A DNA stretch of 64,000 bases from Zopfochytrium polystomum (taxonomy: Eukaryota > Chytridiomycota > Chytridiomycetes > Chytridiales > Chytridiaceae): the NCBI GenBank assembly GCA_025765615.1, contig JAIVFJ010000239.1, forward strand, positions 27,007-91,006, written 5' to 3'. A program made the position numbers and the translations under genes. Below the pieces are notes generated by a model. That model did not search any database. It was not told where the DNA came from and saw nothing but the letters and a program-made list of their open reading frames with translations. Below, piece after piece: positions 1 through 9,770 of the stretch (its first letter is position 1; every line of letters starts with the position of its first letter).

Positions 1-234
1 GGTGGTGGCACCTCGGACAGCGCGGAGGTGAATCGACGCGGCAGCGACGGCGGACGCCGCAATGACGGACTGCGCCAGCGGGGTGAGGTGGAACGAGGAC
101 GCCAGGGCTCTGGGCGGGCCGGTGAAGGTCACGGAGAGCGCGGCGGGGCTGGGCCTGACGGCCGCCGGGAGGAGCGAGAGGAGCGCGGTTAGCAGCGCCT
201 CGGCGGTCGGAGGAGCAGGCGGCGGCGGGACCAT
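1..234 (-). CDS. CoA-transferase family III (CaiB/BaiF type), N-terminal part, runs off the left edge
   Basis: The minus frame is open for 78 codons from an ATG at 234-232 to the window edge. The peptide contains a stretch reading LASSFHLTPLAQSVIAAS followed by an Ala-rich helix. This resembles the opening of family III CoA-transferases, where SSF..(x)LAQ..IAAA precedes the first conserved region. Family members move CoA between carboxylic acids. A Pro-rich N-terminus of about 15 residues precedes the match. Only the N-terminus is visible, so the substrate cannot be named. The gene is divergent from UTP11, with 632 bp between the two start codons. The assignment rests on one short motif and could be wrong. 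Confidence 0.5.
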   Translation of the reverse strand, partial: MVPPPPAPPTAEALLTALLSLLPAAVRPSPAALSVTFTGPPRALASSFHLTPLAQSVIAASAVAAASIHLRAVRGATT

Positions 235-866
235 CTTCCTCTCTTGCTGCGCGTTGTTTGCGCAAGTGCAAAACAGGGACTAGGATTCCCAGTCAGTGGC
301 GTGTATCAGGAGAGAGAGCTGGACAGTCGTTACCAGCCGTTGCAGCCGAGCTTGAGTGGGACAGGGGTGGAGACGGCAGGGATTGTATATATGTAGCCGG
401 GATGATTTGTTCACGGCAAAATTGCATCGCCGTCACAGGATGTCGTCATCATCCCCCGTCTCCGCAGGATGGGAGCCGGCTCCTTTTCGGGTCGGTCGAA
501 AGCTCCGGCTGCTGGCTGCTGGACCACGTGCCAGCTATTATTATTCTATCTTTGATGCAAAGAGCAGGGATTTCGCCAGCTTCTTTATTGTTAGCGGCGG
601 GGTGCATCAAACTTGGGATTCTGCTGTTGGTGGGAACTCGTATTCCAAACCCCCGCGGGCGAAGTTCCAGGTTGTATTCGGAACAATCCCGGTTCAATCG
701 TGATTCACCTCTGACTGACTAGCCCTTGGCTCGAAAAAGCGGAAGATGTGAGCGACGGAACGGCCGTTAAGGCGGCCAGCCCTTGGCTCCGTCCAAATGC
801 CCAAAATCTTGTGCCACTGTTCTTTCTTTCTTTCTTCTTTCTTTCTTTTGCCAAAACCAACAAGCC
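235..866. promoter_or_regulatory. Divergent intergenic region between CoA-transferase and UTP11
   Basis: No convincing coding exon lies here. A TATA-like run (tgtatatatg) sits near 384-393, and a pyrimidine-rich tract at about 822-848 precedes the UTP11 start. The region must hold both promoters; individual factor sites cannot be named from sequence alone. Confidence 0.4.
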
Positions 867-2073
867 ATGTCGTCCCTGAGGTAAGAGCGATCGGACAATT
901 ACCCCGCCCAGTCCTACCTCTCGGTCGCCGCGCGATCGCATGCCGGCGAGGCTGGATCGGCTGCAATCCCCTTGGCATCCTTTTGCCTCCCTTCCCGAAA
1001 TCCACACAATGACGTGACGACCTTCCGCCCCCCCTCGTCCTCCTCCTCCTCCTCGTCCCCCCCTCCCTCGCAGGAAAGCCGCCAGCATCACCCGGCGCGC
1101 CCACAAGGAGCGGGCGCAGCCCAGCGAGCGCAAGCACCTCGGGCTCCTCGAAAAGAAAAAGGACTACCGCCAGCGCGCGGCCAACTACAAGAAGAAGCAG
1201 CGGGCGCTCGACATCCTCAAGCGCAAAGCGGCGTTCCGCAACCCGGACGAGTTCTACTTTGGCATGATCAACAGCCGCACGCGGGACGGCGTGCACGTCG
1301 GCCGGCCCGCGGCGCAGCGCGCGAAAAAGGAGTACACACATGACGAGCTGAAGCTGTTCAAGATCCAGGACGGCGGGTACGTCGGGTACCAGCGGAATGT
1401 GAACAGGAGCAAGCTGGAGAAGATGAAGGCTGGGTTGCATTTTGTGGAGGGGCACGCGGACGATGAGGATGATGATGACGACGAGGGCGAGGGGCAGTAC
1501 GAGGACGAGACGGGGGAGGGTGATGATGGTGGTGACGGCGACAAAAGTGATGGGGACAACGGAAAGTCAGAGAGACGACTGCCGAGGGGGAAGCACACGG
1601 TGTTTGTAGATACCGAGGAGGAGGCGGCCGAGTTCGACCCAGCGGAATACTTTGACACACCAAAAGAGCTCCTCCATCGAAGGTTTAATCGGCCGCGGAA
1701 GGCGATGCTGGAGAGCGGTGACGTCCCGATCCCGGAGCCAGACACTCTCCAGGTATGCCTCCCCATCTCTTGCACTCCGGAGCTGTTTGCTTGTACTTAC
1801 TTTGCCAAACTATCCTTTGCAGAAAGCGGCAGTGTCCCGTTCGAGGCACTACGAACTGCTGGTGTCCCGGCAGGCTCGCGAAGAAAACCTCCTGCAAATG
1901 CAAATGGAGCTTGATAAGCACAAACAGCTGATGGTGAGGAGCGGGCGGGATAATTTCTTTCCGTGTCTAACCGCGGCCATTTCGTCGGATAGGGCAAGGG
2001 TGCAAAGAAGAAGGTGGGCACTGACAAAAACGGGCGTCCCATTTACAAGTGGAAGGCTGAACGGAAACGTTAA
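867..2073 (+). CDS. UTP11: U3 snoRNA-associated protein UTP11
   Basis: UTP11 is a component of the small-subunit processome, which cleaves pre-rRNA in the nucleolus. Four exons give an in-frame product of 294 residues: 867-880, 1074-1752, 1823-1933 and 1993-2073; all junctions are GT-AG and the phases add up. The N-terminus after the 14 nt first exon carries the family block RKHLGLLEKKKDYRQRA, followed by NPDEFYFGMI and DGVHVG. The C-terminus ends in a basic IYKWKAERKR, like the human and yeast proteins. Between the conserved halves lies an Asp/Glu-rich insertion (about residues 130-165), which makes the protein somewhat longer than yeast Utp11 (about 250 residues). The start was chosen because it gives MSSLRK joined to the conserved helix. 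Confidence is high. Confidence 0.95.
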
Positions 2074-2374
2074 CAACACTTCGAGGCAGCCGAGATGCTG
2101 GCTAGTTCTCGAATACCCCTCCACTGCTGTTTCCACAAGAGACGAAACGCAAGTCATTGTTGCATGCATCGTTGTCGTTCGCCCCCGTCCTGGCCACTGT
2201 ACGGCCCTTTTCGTTATGCCAGCTTTCTAAACGCAATAAGATAATTTGTAAAAGTGTTCGCACAACGTTCAATGAAGGTTTTTTTATTGCTCAGGGGTCG
2301 GTCGTTGGGACCACACCTGGAAGATCCTTGGCGCATTTGGACAATGTTCTCCATCATATCTTTTTTTTTCTTTT

Positions 2375-2406
2375 TGTGTGTGTGGGTGGGTGTGTGTGTG
2401 TGTGTT
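2375..2406. repeat. (TG)n microsatellite in the 3' flank of the aldehyde dehydrogenase
   Basis: A thymine run is followed by TG dinucleotides with a few G interruptions. It lies between the convergent UTP11 and aldehyde dehydrogenase genes. Confidence 0.8.
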
Positions 2407-2433
2407 TTCGCTTGCATAGAGAGGAGCTACGAG

Positions 2434-3936
2434 CTAAATGTACCAGCCAAAGTTCTTGTCTGCAATGTAGGTGGTGATTTGCTTGGGTTCCAGGTACGAG
2501 TTGAGGCCGAACGGCCCGAGCTCCCTGCCGGTGCCGCTCTTCTTGAACCCGCCCCATGGCAGCTGCACAAAGCAGGGCTGCGAGCAGTTGTTCCACACGA
2601 TGCCCGCGCGCAGCTTGCGCGTGACGCGCTTGAGCTGCGCCGGGTCCGTGGTAAAGACGGCGCCCGCCAGGCCAAACTCGCTGTCGTTTGCGAGCGTCAC
2701 GGCCTCCTCCTCGGTGCGGAACGTCATGACCGACAGTACTGGGCCGAAAATCTCCTCCCGCCACACGCGCATGTGCGGCTTGACGCCCGTCAGAACGGTC
2801 GGGTGGACGTAGAACCCGCGCTCGTGGGCGTCGACCGTGTCCGGGCTCGCGCGGCCGGCGACCGTCGCACCCTCCTCGACGGCGCCGGCGATGTACGCCA
2901 GCACCTTTTGCTGCTGCGCCTTGCTGACCAGCGGGCCGACGTTGGATGTCTTGTCGAGCGGGTCGCCGACGACCAGGTTCGCGGTCATCTCGACCAGCTT
3001 TGCGACGAGGCGGTCCGCGAGGTCCTCGTGGACCAGCAGGCGCGACGTTGCGCTGCAGATCTGGCCGTTGGTCCAGAAGCAGCCGAACATGATCCACTCG
3101 CAGGTGCGCTCCAGCACCGGCGCGTCAAACACGATCGCGGGCGACTTGCCGCCGAGCTCCAGCGCAACGTTCTTGATGTCCTCCGCCGCCGCCTTCATGA
3201 TGCCCCGCCCCGTCGGCACGCTGCCCGTGAACGCGACCTTGGCAACGTCCGGGTGCGCCACGAGCGCCGCGCCGGCCTCGCCGCCCAGGCCGTTGACGAC
3301 GTTCAGCACCCCGGCGGGCAGCCCGACGTCTGCGGCGATCTGCGCGAGCTGCAGCGCCGACAGCGGCGTCAGCTCGGACGGCTTGAGCACCATGGTACAC
3401 CCCGCGGCGAGGGCGGGTGCGATCTTCCAGAGCGCCATGAGGGCCGGGTAGTTCCACGGCACGATGGCGCCGACGACGCCGGCGGGTTCGTAGACGAGCT
3501 CGCCTGAAAAGTCCGCGTGCGGCAGCGGGACTTTTTCGTACTGCCGCGCGTCGAGCTGCTCGGCGAGGCCCGCGTAGTACTCGAAGCAGCCGGCGACGTC
3601 TTCCATGTCCCAGACGGCCTCGGCGAGCGGCTTGCCGCAGTCTACGGTCTCGAGCCGGCCGAGGGCGTCCGTCTTTTTCTTGACTTCTTCAGCCATGGCG
3701 CGCAGGTAGACGGCGCGCTCGGCGCCGGTGGTGGCGCCCCAGGACGAGTCGAAGGCGCGCTTGGCGGCCTGCACGGCCAGGTCGATGTCTTCGGCTGTGC
3801 CGCTGGCGACGCGCTGCACGACCTGCTCCGTTGCCGGGGTGATGACGTCCATGTACTTGCCCTTGACGGGCGCGACCCACTTGCCGTCGATGAAGAGCTC
3901 TGTGAGCGTCGGGAGCTGGACGGCTGCGTCGGTCAT
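2434..3936 (-). CDS. Aldehyde dehydrogenase, ALDH10/betaine-aldehyde dehydrogenase-like
   Basis: This is an intronless gene of 500 residues, the usual ALDH length. It oxidises an aldehyde to the acid with NAD(P)+. Visible family features are PWNYP with the catalytic Asn near residue 162, FTGS at 237-240 in the cofactor fold, LELGGKSP with the general base Glu near 260, GQICSATSRL with the nucleophile Cys near 294, and EIFGPV near 395. The surroundings of the active site (FGCFWTNGQICSATSRL) and the ending WGGFKKSGTGRELG...FGWY look closest to plant-type betaine/aminoaldehyde dehydrogenases (ALDH10). That subfamily call is from memory of the family. The start at 3936 gives MTDAAVQ; an upstream in-frame extension lacks conserved sequence. 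No targeting signal is seen, so it is probably cytosolic. A pyrimidine-rich tract (sense strand) lies about 120 bp upstream. Confidence 0.93.
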   Translation of the reverse strand: MTDAAVQLPTLTELFIDGKWVAPVKGKYMDVITPATEQVVQRVASGTAEDIDLAVQAAKRAFDSSWGATTGAERAVYLRAMAEEVKKKTDALGRLETVDCGKPLAEAVWDMEDVAGCFEYYAGLAEQLDARQYEKVPLPHADFSGELVYEPAGVVGAIVPWNYPALMALWKIAPALAAGCTMVLKPSELTPLSALQLAQIAADVGLPAGVLNVVNGLGGEAGAALVAHPDVAKVAFTGSVPTGRGIMKAAAEDIKNVALELGGKSPAIVFDAPVLERTCEWIMFGCFWTNGQICSATSRLLVHEDLADRLVAKLVEMTANLVVGDPLDKTSNVGPLVSKAQQQKVLAYIAGAVEEGATVAGRASPDTVDAHERGFYVHPTVLTGVKPHMRVWREEIFGPVLSVMTFRTEEEAVTLANDSEFGLAGAVFTTDPAQLKRVTRKLRAGIVWNNCSQPCFVQLPWGGFKKSGTGRELGPFGLNSYLEPKQITTYIADKNFGWYI

Positions 3937-4077
3937 ATGAGCGGGTGGGGGCAGTGTGTGAAGTGAAGCGAAGGGTAGAGTCGTGGAGAAGCAGGAGAAT
4001 GTGATAAGGGATTCGGATTTGATGGATCCACCGGCTATTTTCTCATTTTTGGTATGATAAGAATTTGTTCGAATGGA

Positions 4078-4250
4078 GACAGAGACAGAGAGGCACAAGA
4101 CAGAGAGAGAGAGAGCGAGAGAGAGAGAGGGAGAGGGAGAGAGAGAGAGGGAGAGAGAGATAGACAGAGAGAGAGGGAGAGAGATAGCGAGAGCAGAGAG
4201 AGGGAGACAGAGAGAGAGACAGCAGCAGAGAATCAGAACGAGAGTGAGAG
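4078..4250. repeat. GA-rich (purine/pyrimidine) tract upstream of the aldehyde dehydrogenase
   Basis: About 170 bp of almost pure GA on the plus strand with occasional C, T and CAG. On the sense strand of the aldehyde dehydrogenase it is a CT tract 140-315 bp before the start codon, a common position for fungal promoter pyrimidine tracts. The apparent ORFs of repeated Arg-Glu here are not genes. Confidence 0.75.
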
Positions 4251-5165
4251 GGACTCAAGTCAGCTGTCTTCAACCAGTCAGGTCAGCTGGTGTCCCCACT
4301 TGGCATACCGTTGCTCTCCCCGCTTATCCACTGCCCCATCGACCTCGGCGAACGCTGACAAAGGTTGACCATGCACGGAAACTACATGTCGGTGCACTGC
4401 TACACATTCACTTTGCCGAGCTTTGCGATTATTTAACATTTCGAAACGAGACTTCGCAGACACTTAGTGTAACATTTGAAGCGCAACATGCTGCATGAAG
4501 CTGGTCTAAATACCAGCGGTGATCGTTTCGTAATGCACAGAACTCTAGAATTTGAGCCGCTCATGAAAAATTGAACAAACTACTTTTTAGATAGCTGTAC
4601 AAGGTCAAAAATTGATAAGAGATTGTATGGAGCTTGTGGAAACATCGAAGAAGAAAGCAAACTGGAGCTCCATTTGCTTCTGCCGAAAGGATTTTGATTG
4701 AAGCGAAGCAAGCTGCAAAGCACCTCATGAAATCTGACTCATATAGACAGCGGCAAATAGTCTTTTCGCAATCTTTGGACCCAGGAAACCTGCTTGCGCC
4801 TTTTGCCATGAAGCTGCAGCCACTACATACAATCCAGGCATTTCTTTTGAAATCGGAATTGTAAATCTGAGCAGGCACTGCTCGTGAATTCCGGAGCCAG
4901 TCTTTTAAATTGAGGGACACCAGAGTCGTAGTAACCGTTGCATCGGTGTATTGACATGTTGAAGGTTTACTTGTTTCGTTCATTCTTACACGTAAATATT
5001 CGCCTAGTTTCTTCGCCTAGTTCTCCAGTACTTTCAAAGAGACAGACTAACAAACATAGTTGCGCCCACGCATACATGTCTGTTCAATTTCTGGCACGGT
5101 CCCCCTTTAAAGTGACAATGAGAATCACGCAGCTGACCCTTCACGTCGTCCGAGGGCAATTTGGA
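4251..5165. other. Intergenic region without a recognisable gene
   Basis: A 140-codon minus frame (4561-4983) is open, but it has no family resemblance, no splice context and ordinary composition, so it is not called. The right part is the 3' flank of the prolidase gene. Confidence 0.4.
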
Positions 5166-7028
5166 TTAGTGAGACGCCATTACGGCTTCGACATCTGCGA
5201 CTTCTTTGGGAACCCATCCAGTCAGGTTGTCAATCCCAGTGTCGGTGATGGCGACGTCGTCTTCGATTCGGACCCCGCCCACGTTTTTGCGGAACCTGGC
5301 CAGGACGGGTAGGTTCAAGAACCGCGACACTGCGGGGTCGGCTGCAAGTTGTGATTTAGATAAAATGCAGAGCTAGCACCGTCCGAAGAAAAAGAATGGC
5401 CATACCTATGGCTTTGTCAAGAATTGGGTTCACGAAGTAAATGCCAGGCTCAACCGTAACGACCTTTACCAAGGAGAGGCGAAAAGTCACAATTTCCTGA
5501 ATGAACTAACAAAGATCGCTCACCATGCCCGGCTTGAGTTCTCGCCGCATACGAAGGTAACGAATACCAGGCTCCTGAATCCGCTCGACACCTTTCGGGT
5601 ACCCTCCACAGTCATGAACGTCGATGCCTATATTATCGTCTTTGGATGAGAACAGCAATGCTTTCGTTGCTTCAGTGCCTAGAGTGCTCACCAAGAAGAT
5701 GGCCCAATCCATGAGGGAAGAACAGCGCCGGAATGTGATTGGCGAGAAGCTCCGAGCGGTCTCCTTGAAGGATACCCGCCTTGCCAAAAGTTCAGTTTAT
5801 CGTCCAGAGACGAATGAAGATAATACCTTGAGTAAGCCGTCCAAAGCCACCTCAGCCGCAAGGCGGTGCATGTTCTCCCACTGCACGCCAGGCTTCATAG
5901 CAGCCAGCACCCTCTTCTGCATTTCCAACACAATCTCGTAAATCACTTTGGCGTCGCCCTCAAATTTCCCAGACACGGGGAAGCAACGGGTGATGTCGCT
6001 CGCGTAGCACTGGACCTCGCACGCGGCGTCGACGAGAACGATGGGGCATGGGCTCTCCGCTGTCGGGCTGGAGAACGGAAGGTTGTTTTTGACGTAGTGC
6101 AGCGTTGCGCCGCGGAGGCCGCCCGCAATGATGGGAGTGTACGCGAGCATAGGTGCGCCACGCTTTGCGCATTCGTACTTGAAGACGGCGTCAAGTTCTC
6201 CCTCGGAGCGTGCACCTCCAGCGGTCGCTTTCATAAGCGCGACATGTGCTTCCCCGCTGTGTCCGTTTGCGCAAGGGTCAAAAGCCGGTTGTGGCGATGA
6301 ACAGAAACAGAATATACCTGATTTTTCCAGCCTGCGCACGGGATGGACGCCCTTAACCAGTGAGATTCGGTAACGCAATGGAGGCACCTCGCAAACTCAA
6401 AGCGATTGCAACCGCCACGCCAATTACCTTTCGCATCACTTCAATCTCGTCGGGCGTCTTGATGACACGAGCCTCGACGATCGCCGTCCCCAGCTTGTCC
6501 TCGACGACGCTGAAGCCTTCAAACGAGACGCCGGCGCCGGGGAGCACATGCACGACCGCATCGCCACCCGCGCACTCGGCCAGCACCATCGCCAGCTCGT
6601 CATCGTAGCGGACAGAGGTGGTGCCGTGTGCGGACTGCAGCTGAGCTGCCGTGGGCGATGGGCCGCACCAGAGCGCGTGGTCGTCGTCGCGCCGCGGTGC
6701 GATCAGGTGTGCTGCGCCCGTCGTAACGTTGATGACGATATGAAAGTCGGGCTCGTCGACGCCGGTGAGGTAGCTGGATCAAGATACGACAGTAAGAAAA
6801 GAGCCAGATGCGAGAGAGTGTTCTGACGCATACAAGAAGAATGACTCTTGGCGGAAGGGGTGCTCCGTGTCGGTCCACTTGCGGCAGCCGACGCCGTGGC
6901 CTTTGGCGTAGATGGCGCCGGACGAGACACCGGCGGCGCGCAGGTTTCCAAGCACCTGGCGGAGTATTCGGTTCAGTAAGGGCGGTCAGCTGGTCGTGGC
7001 TGACCTTCAGGCGGTTCTGGGCGAACAT
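5166..7028 (-). CDS. PEPD: Prolidase (Xaa-Pro dipeptidase), multi-exon
   Basis: A metallopeptidase of the pita-bread (M24) fold that splits X-Pro dipeptides. Exons read in order: [17 protein letters not shown] through [19 protein letters not shown] through [13 protein letters not shown]; a 14 nt micro-exon at 6318-6331 encoding AGKI plus part of Ser; [11 protein letters not shown] through LDGLLK; AGILQG through [20 protein letters not shown] through [14 protein letters not shown]; and a last exon with [14 protein letters not shown]. All five metal ligands of the family are present: Asp in LVDAA, Asp in YASDITR, His in HGLGH, Glu in TVEPG, Glu in RIED. The FRQESFF and MHRLA motifs favour prolidase over aminopeptidase P. 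Introns are 40-270 bp. The start is the first ATG joined to the family N-terminus. The phase of the second junction (after FFLY) is the least certain. Confidence 0.92.
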
Positions 7029-7109
7029 AGTCTTTTATTTTTGTTCTGGCCTCAACGCCACCCCCAAGTACCGCAGAACCAAAGTTGTGGAAGAAGACGT
7101 CGTTTCCAG

Positions 7110-7350
7110 CGGACAGGTCACCTGGTGCAAGTTGATTCTGCTCCTCTCACACTCAGTTTCCCTCTGAAGAATGGCTGACCCAATGCTCTTTCGCGCAGCA
7201 GAATACGCGACCAACACTTCAAGGCCCGGTCAAGCAGCTCGCGTTGCATCGCAGGGCGGCTTGGCGTGCTGGCCGAGGCGAATACCTGCTGCCCCAACGA
7301 CGCCGGAATCCAGGCGTCGCTGGAGCCGGCCCAGACGACCCAGGGTTAAT
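7110..7350 (+). pseudogene. Decayed partial copy of the 8.3-8.56 kb exon region
   Basis: This stretch can be aligned by eye with 8290-8560. Both have an atg-ctga-ccaatgctctttcgcgca block (near 7171 and 8325), then ctcaagcagctcgc-like sequence, ggcttggcgtgctgg versus ggctcggcgtgctgg, and ccc(c/a)acgacgccgg(a/g)atccaggcg. The left copy lacks several short segments and has no open frame across them. It is therefore a truncated tandem duplicate of the neighbouring F-box-like gene, not a gene itself. Confidence 0.75.
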
Positions 7351-7893
7351 AGTCGTAGCGGGCACCGGGACAGTACTCGTCGCAGCTGGTATTGGTGCAA
7401 CAGGTTGGACAGCAGGGATGCTAGCAGCTCTTTTTTCTTGTGCAATCTGATGAGCGAGGGCGAATCAGGCAACATAATGAGTGCGCTAATGTGTCAACAT
7501 TGTCTTCTTATGTTGGAGTTTGCACACATTACCCACACTTTTAAGATCCTCTGACCTGTTTTCAAGAGTAAAGATCAGTTATTCGTGCTGGTCCCAGTGT
7601 TATCTACACTTCTTCCGCTCTTTGACACTGTATGAGTGCTTAGAGGTGGTTTTGATCCCCAGTCTGGGTAGACCACATCAGTGTGCTTCACTCTAGCAAT
7701 TTGATAGGTTCACGTTGCAGCCAAAGGGGGATGGACTTCTTGGCACTCGGGCCCATCCGGTTCCTTCTTGGCTTCCGACATCCAACTGTTGTGGCGGGTG
7801 CGCAGCATTTGGTTGTTGCTCTTGAATAAATATGAACAGAAATGGGCCACCCAAAAACGCCTCTCCGGCTTCGCTCCAACGGTGAAAGGAAAC
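7351..7893. other. Spacer between the decayed copy and the F-box-like gene
   Basis: No supported gene. It may contain further eroded parts of the duplicated unit, but none could be aligned by eye. Confidence 0.3.
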
Positions 7894-9194
7894 ATGGGCG
7901 CGTGGGATTGCTACTGTGCGCTCTGCGGCACTTCCATCACAACCTGTTGCACGGGCTACCACCAGACGGCGAGAGGTTAGGCTCTTTCTTCATTCATTTT
8001 TAAGTCCGCTCCGTTTTTGTTGTCACGCAAGACCTACTCAAGCTCTGCGCCTCACTTCCTTCAAAGGCCTGCTCCACAGGGAGGCCCGTTGGTCGAAGGT
8101 TGGCGACGAATCAAACTATGGCGGGCTCGATCCGATCGGCGACGACACCCAGGGCATTGCGGAGACGCAGCCCAACTTTGACCCAGATCTCGCCGCCACC
8201 GACGAGGACTGGTACCGCATGACCAACGCTGTGCAGAAACACGCTTCGTTCTTCTACGAAGGACGAATTACCCGGGGGTAGGACGATTGTGCGCTTTTCC
8301 CGCACTCACGTTCCCCGCTTCAAGGATGACTGATCCAATGCTCTTTCGCGCAAACAGAATTCGGCTACCCGTTCCAAGTGGATCGACCACTACTGCAAGG
8401 ACCGCGACATCCCGCTCAAGCAGCTCGCTTTCCTCCTGAGCGCCGGCGTCGCGTGGAACGACGGCTCGGCGTGCTGGACTGAGGCGCTCGCCGGCTGCCC
8501 CGACGACGCCGGGATCCAGGCGGCACAGCAGAAGTTTCCGGAAATGACGCGGGCGCAGGGGTTCACGCTGGCGAGGCCGGATACCATCCGCTGGATCGAC
8601 TCTTTGACCGCACTGCTCGGCGACGGGGACGGTAACGAAGAGCAGGAGGAGGCGGAAGGAGGTGGCAGCAGCAGCTCGCGAGACTAGGAATTTACATTAC
8701 GAACAACAGGAACTTGAAGTGGGTGCGGCGCGGTGCGTACGAGGTTTCCGTCGCGAGGGTACCCCCGCCGCAGCTCCAAGGAGAAGCAGAGACCCAATCG
8801 TCCGGCACGGCAGGAGCCGCAGCAGCAGAAGGACGACCCGCCACAGCCGTTTGCCGCGACGTTGTCCACGCCATCCCAGCTTCCTCCACAAGTCGTCGAC
8901 GGCGTTGTGGAGCGGCTGCTGGCCGCCGACGCGCTTCAGCTGCTCTCGACGTCGCGGGCGTGGTACCGCTACGAGCGCACGCGCGGGTGGCGGGCGCTCT
9001 TCCGGTGCGACGACGACTTTGGTCGCGTGCCGGTTCGTGCGATGGGGGAGGCGCTGGCAGAGTATGCGGAAAAGGGGGTGGACTGGAAACGCTTGTACTA
9101 CTGCTACGAGAGTCGGAGTGCTCGTGGAATTTGGAGGATTCTGAGATTCCTTGCTGAGCGTGGCCCAAGCGCGAGCGATGCTCTGCTTAGATAA
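7894..9194 (+). CDS. F-box-like protein with N-terminal cysteine motif, frame partly unresolved
   Basis: Exon 1 (7894-7975) reads MGAWDCYCALCGTS. Paired cysteines of this YCxxCG kind open many fungal hypothetical proteins. It splices in phase to 8067-8277 (GLLHREARW ... EDWYRM). The exon from 8358 (NSATRSKWIDHY) continues to an acidic Ser-rich end near 8686. A further open stretch in the same frame, 8718-9194, has an F-box-like helix pair (LPPQVVDGVVERLLAADALQ, then LLSTSRAWYRYE) and a Trp-rich tail, but no ATG of its own, so it is probably a spliced 3' exon. The junction into the 8358 exon is one base out of phase, so either a frameshift or a wrong splice choice is present. F-box proteins are substrate receptors of SCF ubiquitin ligases; that role here is inference. 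Confidence 0.4.
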
Positions 9195-9770
9195 TAACGT
9201 TTTCTTTTCTTTTCTTTCCTTTTTTTTTTTTTTTTTTTTTTTTCGTTTGAGCGAGGCGCCCTGCTCTTTGAGGAATATCTCGCAAACGACTAAACTTTGA
9301 TCTGTTGCCATTTCAATCAGTTTGCAGGCTCATCCATGAAGAAGAAAAAAAGTGAAGGTGCGCTGAAGTGCAAGTTAAAAAATCACATCGCAACCACATG
9401 GGGTGAGGACTGGTGTTGAAGAAACTGAAGCGTGAAGGGTGGTGTTGAAGAAGCTCATGTTCCTAATAACAGCAATTGCCAAAAAAGGCCAACCTCCCCC
9501 GCCCCCATCACTCCATGCGAATGTGCTGCAGGGGCTTCAATGCCGCAGGTTGGCTTCTTTCTGGTCAGGCTGCTGAATTCTTTTCATCAGTGAACGTATT
9601 GCGAGGCCGTCAGTACAAGGCCAGTCACAACACTTTCAAGTAGAACTTATTGGGGGCTGACAACCAGAACAATCTGTTAGAACCTGGGACCATGTTGGTG
9701 AAAGGTTTGATGGGAGATTTTGTTTTGTCTCCTCATTTTGGCACGTGAAGAAAGAAGAAAGGAACAAAAC
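9195..9770. other. Intergenic region with a poly(T) run
   Basis: A thymine run of about 27 bases lies near 9217-9243, just after the F-box-like stop. No gene is seen. The right end is the 5' flank of the next gene. Confidence 0.4.

Noticed and set aside
4043..4498. Frames of repeated Arg-Glu or Leu-Ser over GA tracts, also at 55480-56084
   Set aside because: These are translations of dinucleotide repeats, not genes.
8662..9144. Plus-strand 160-codon ORF starting MAAAARETRN
   Set aside because: It is a different frame from the F-box-like reading and has Arg/Ser-rich shadow composition.
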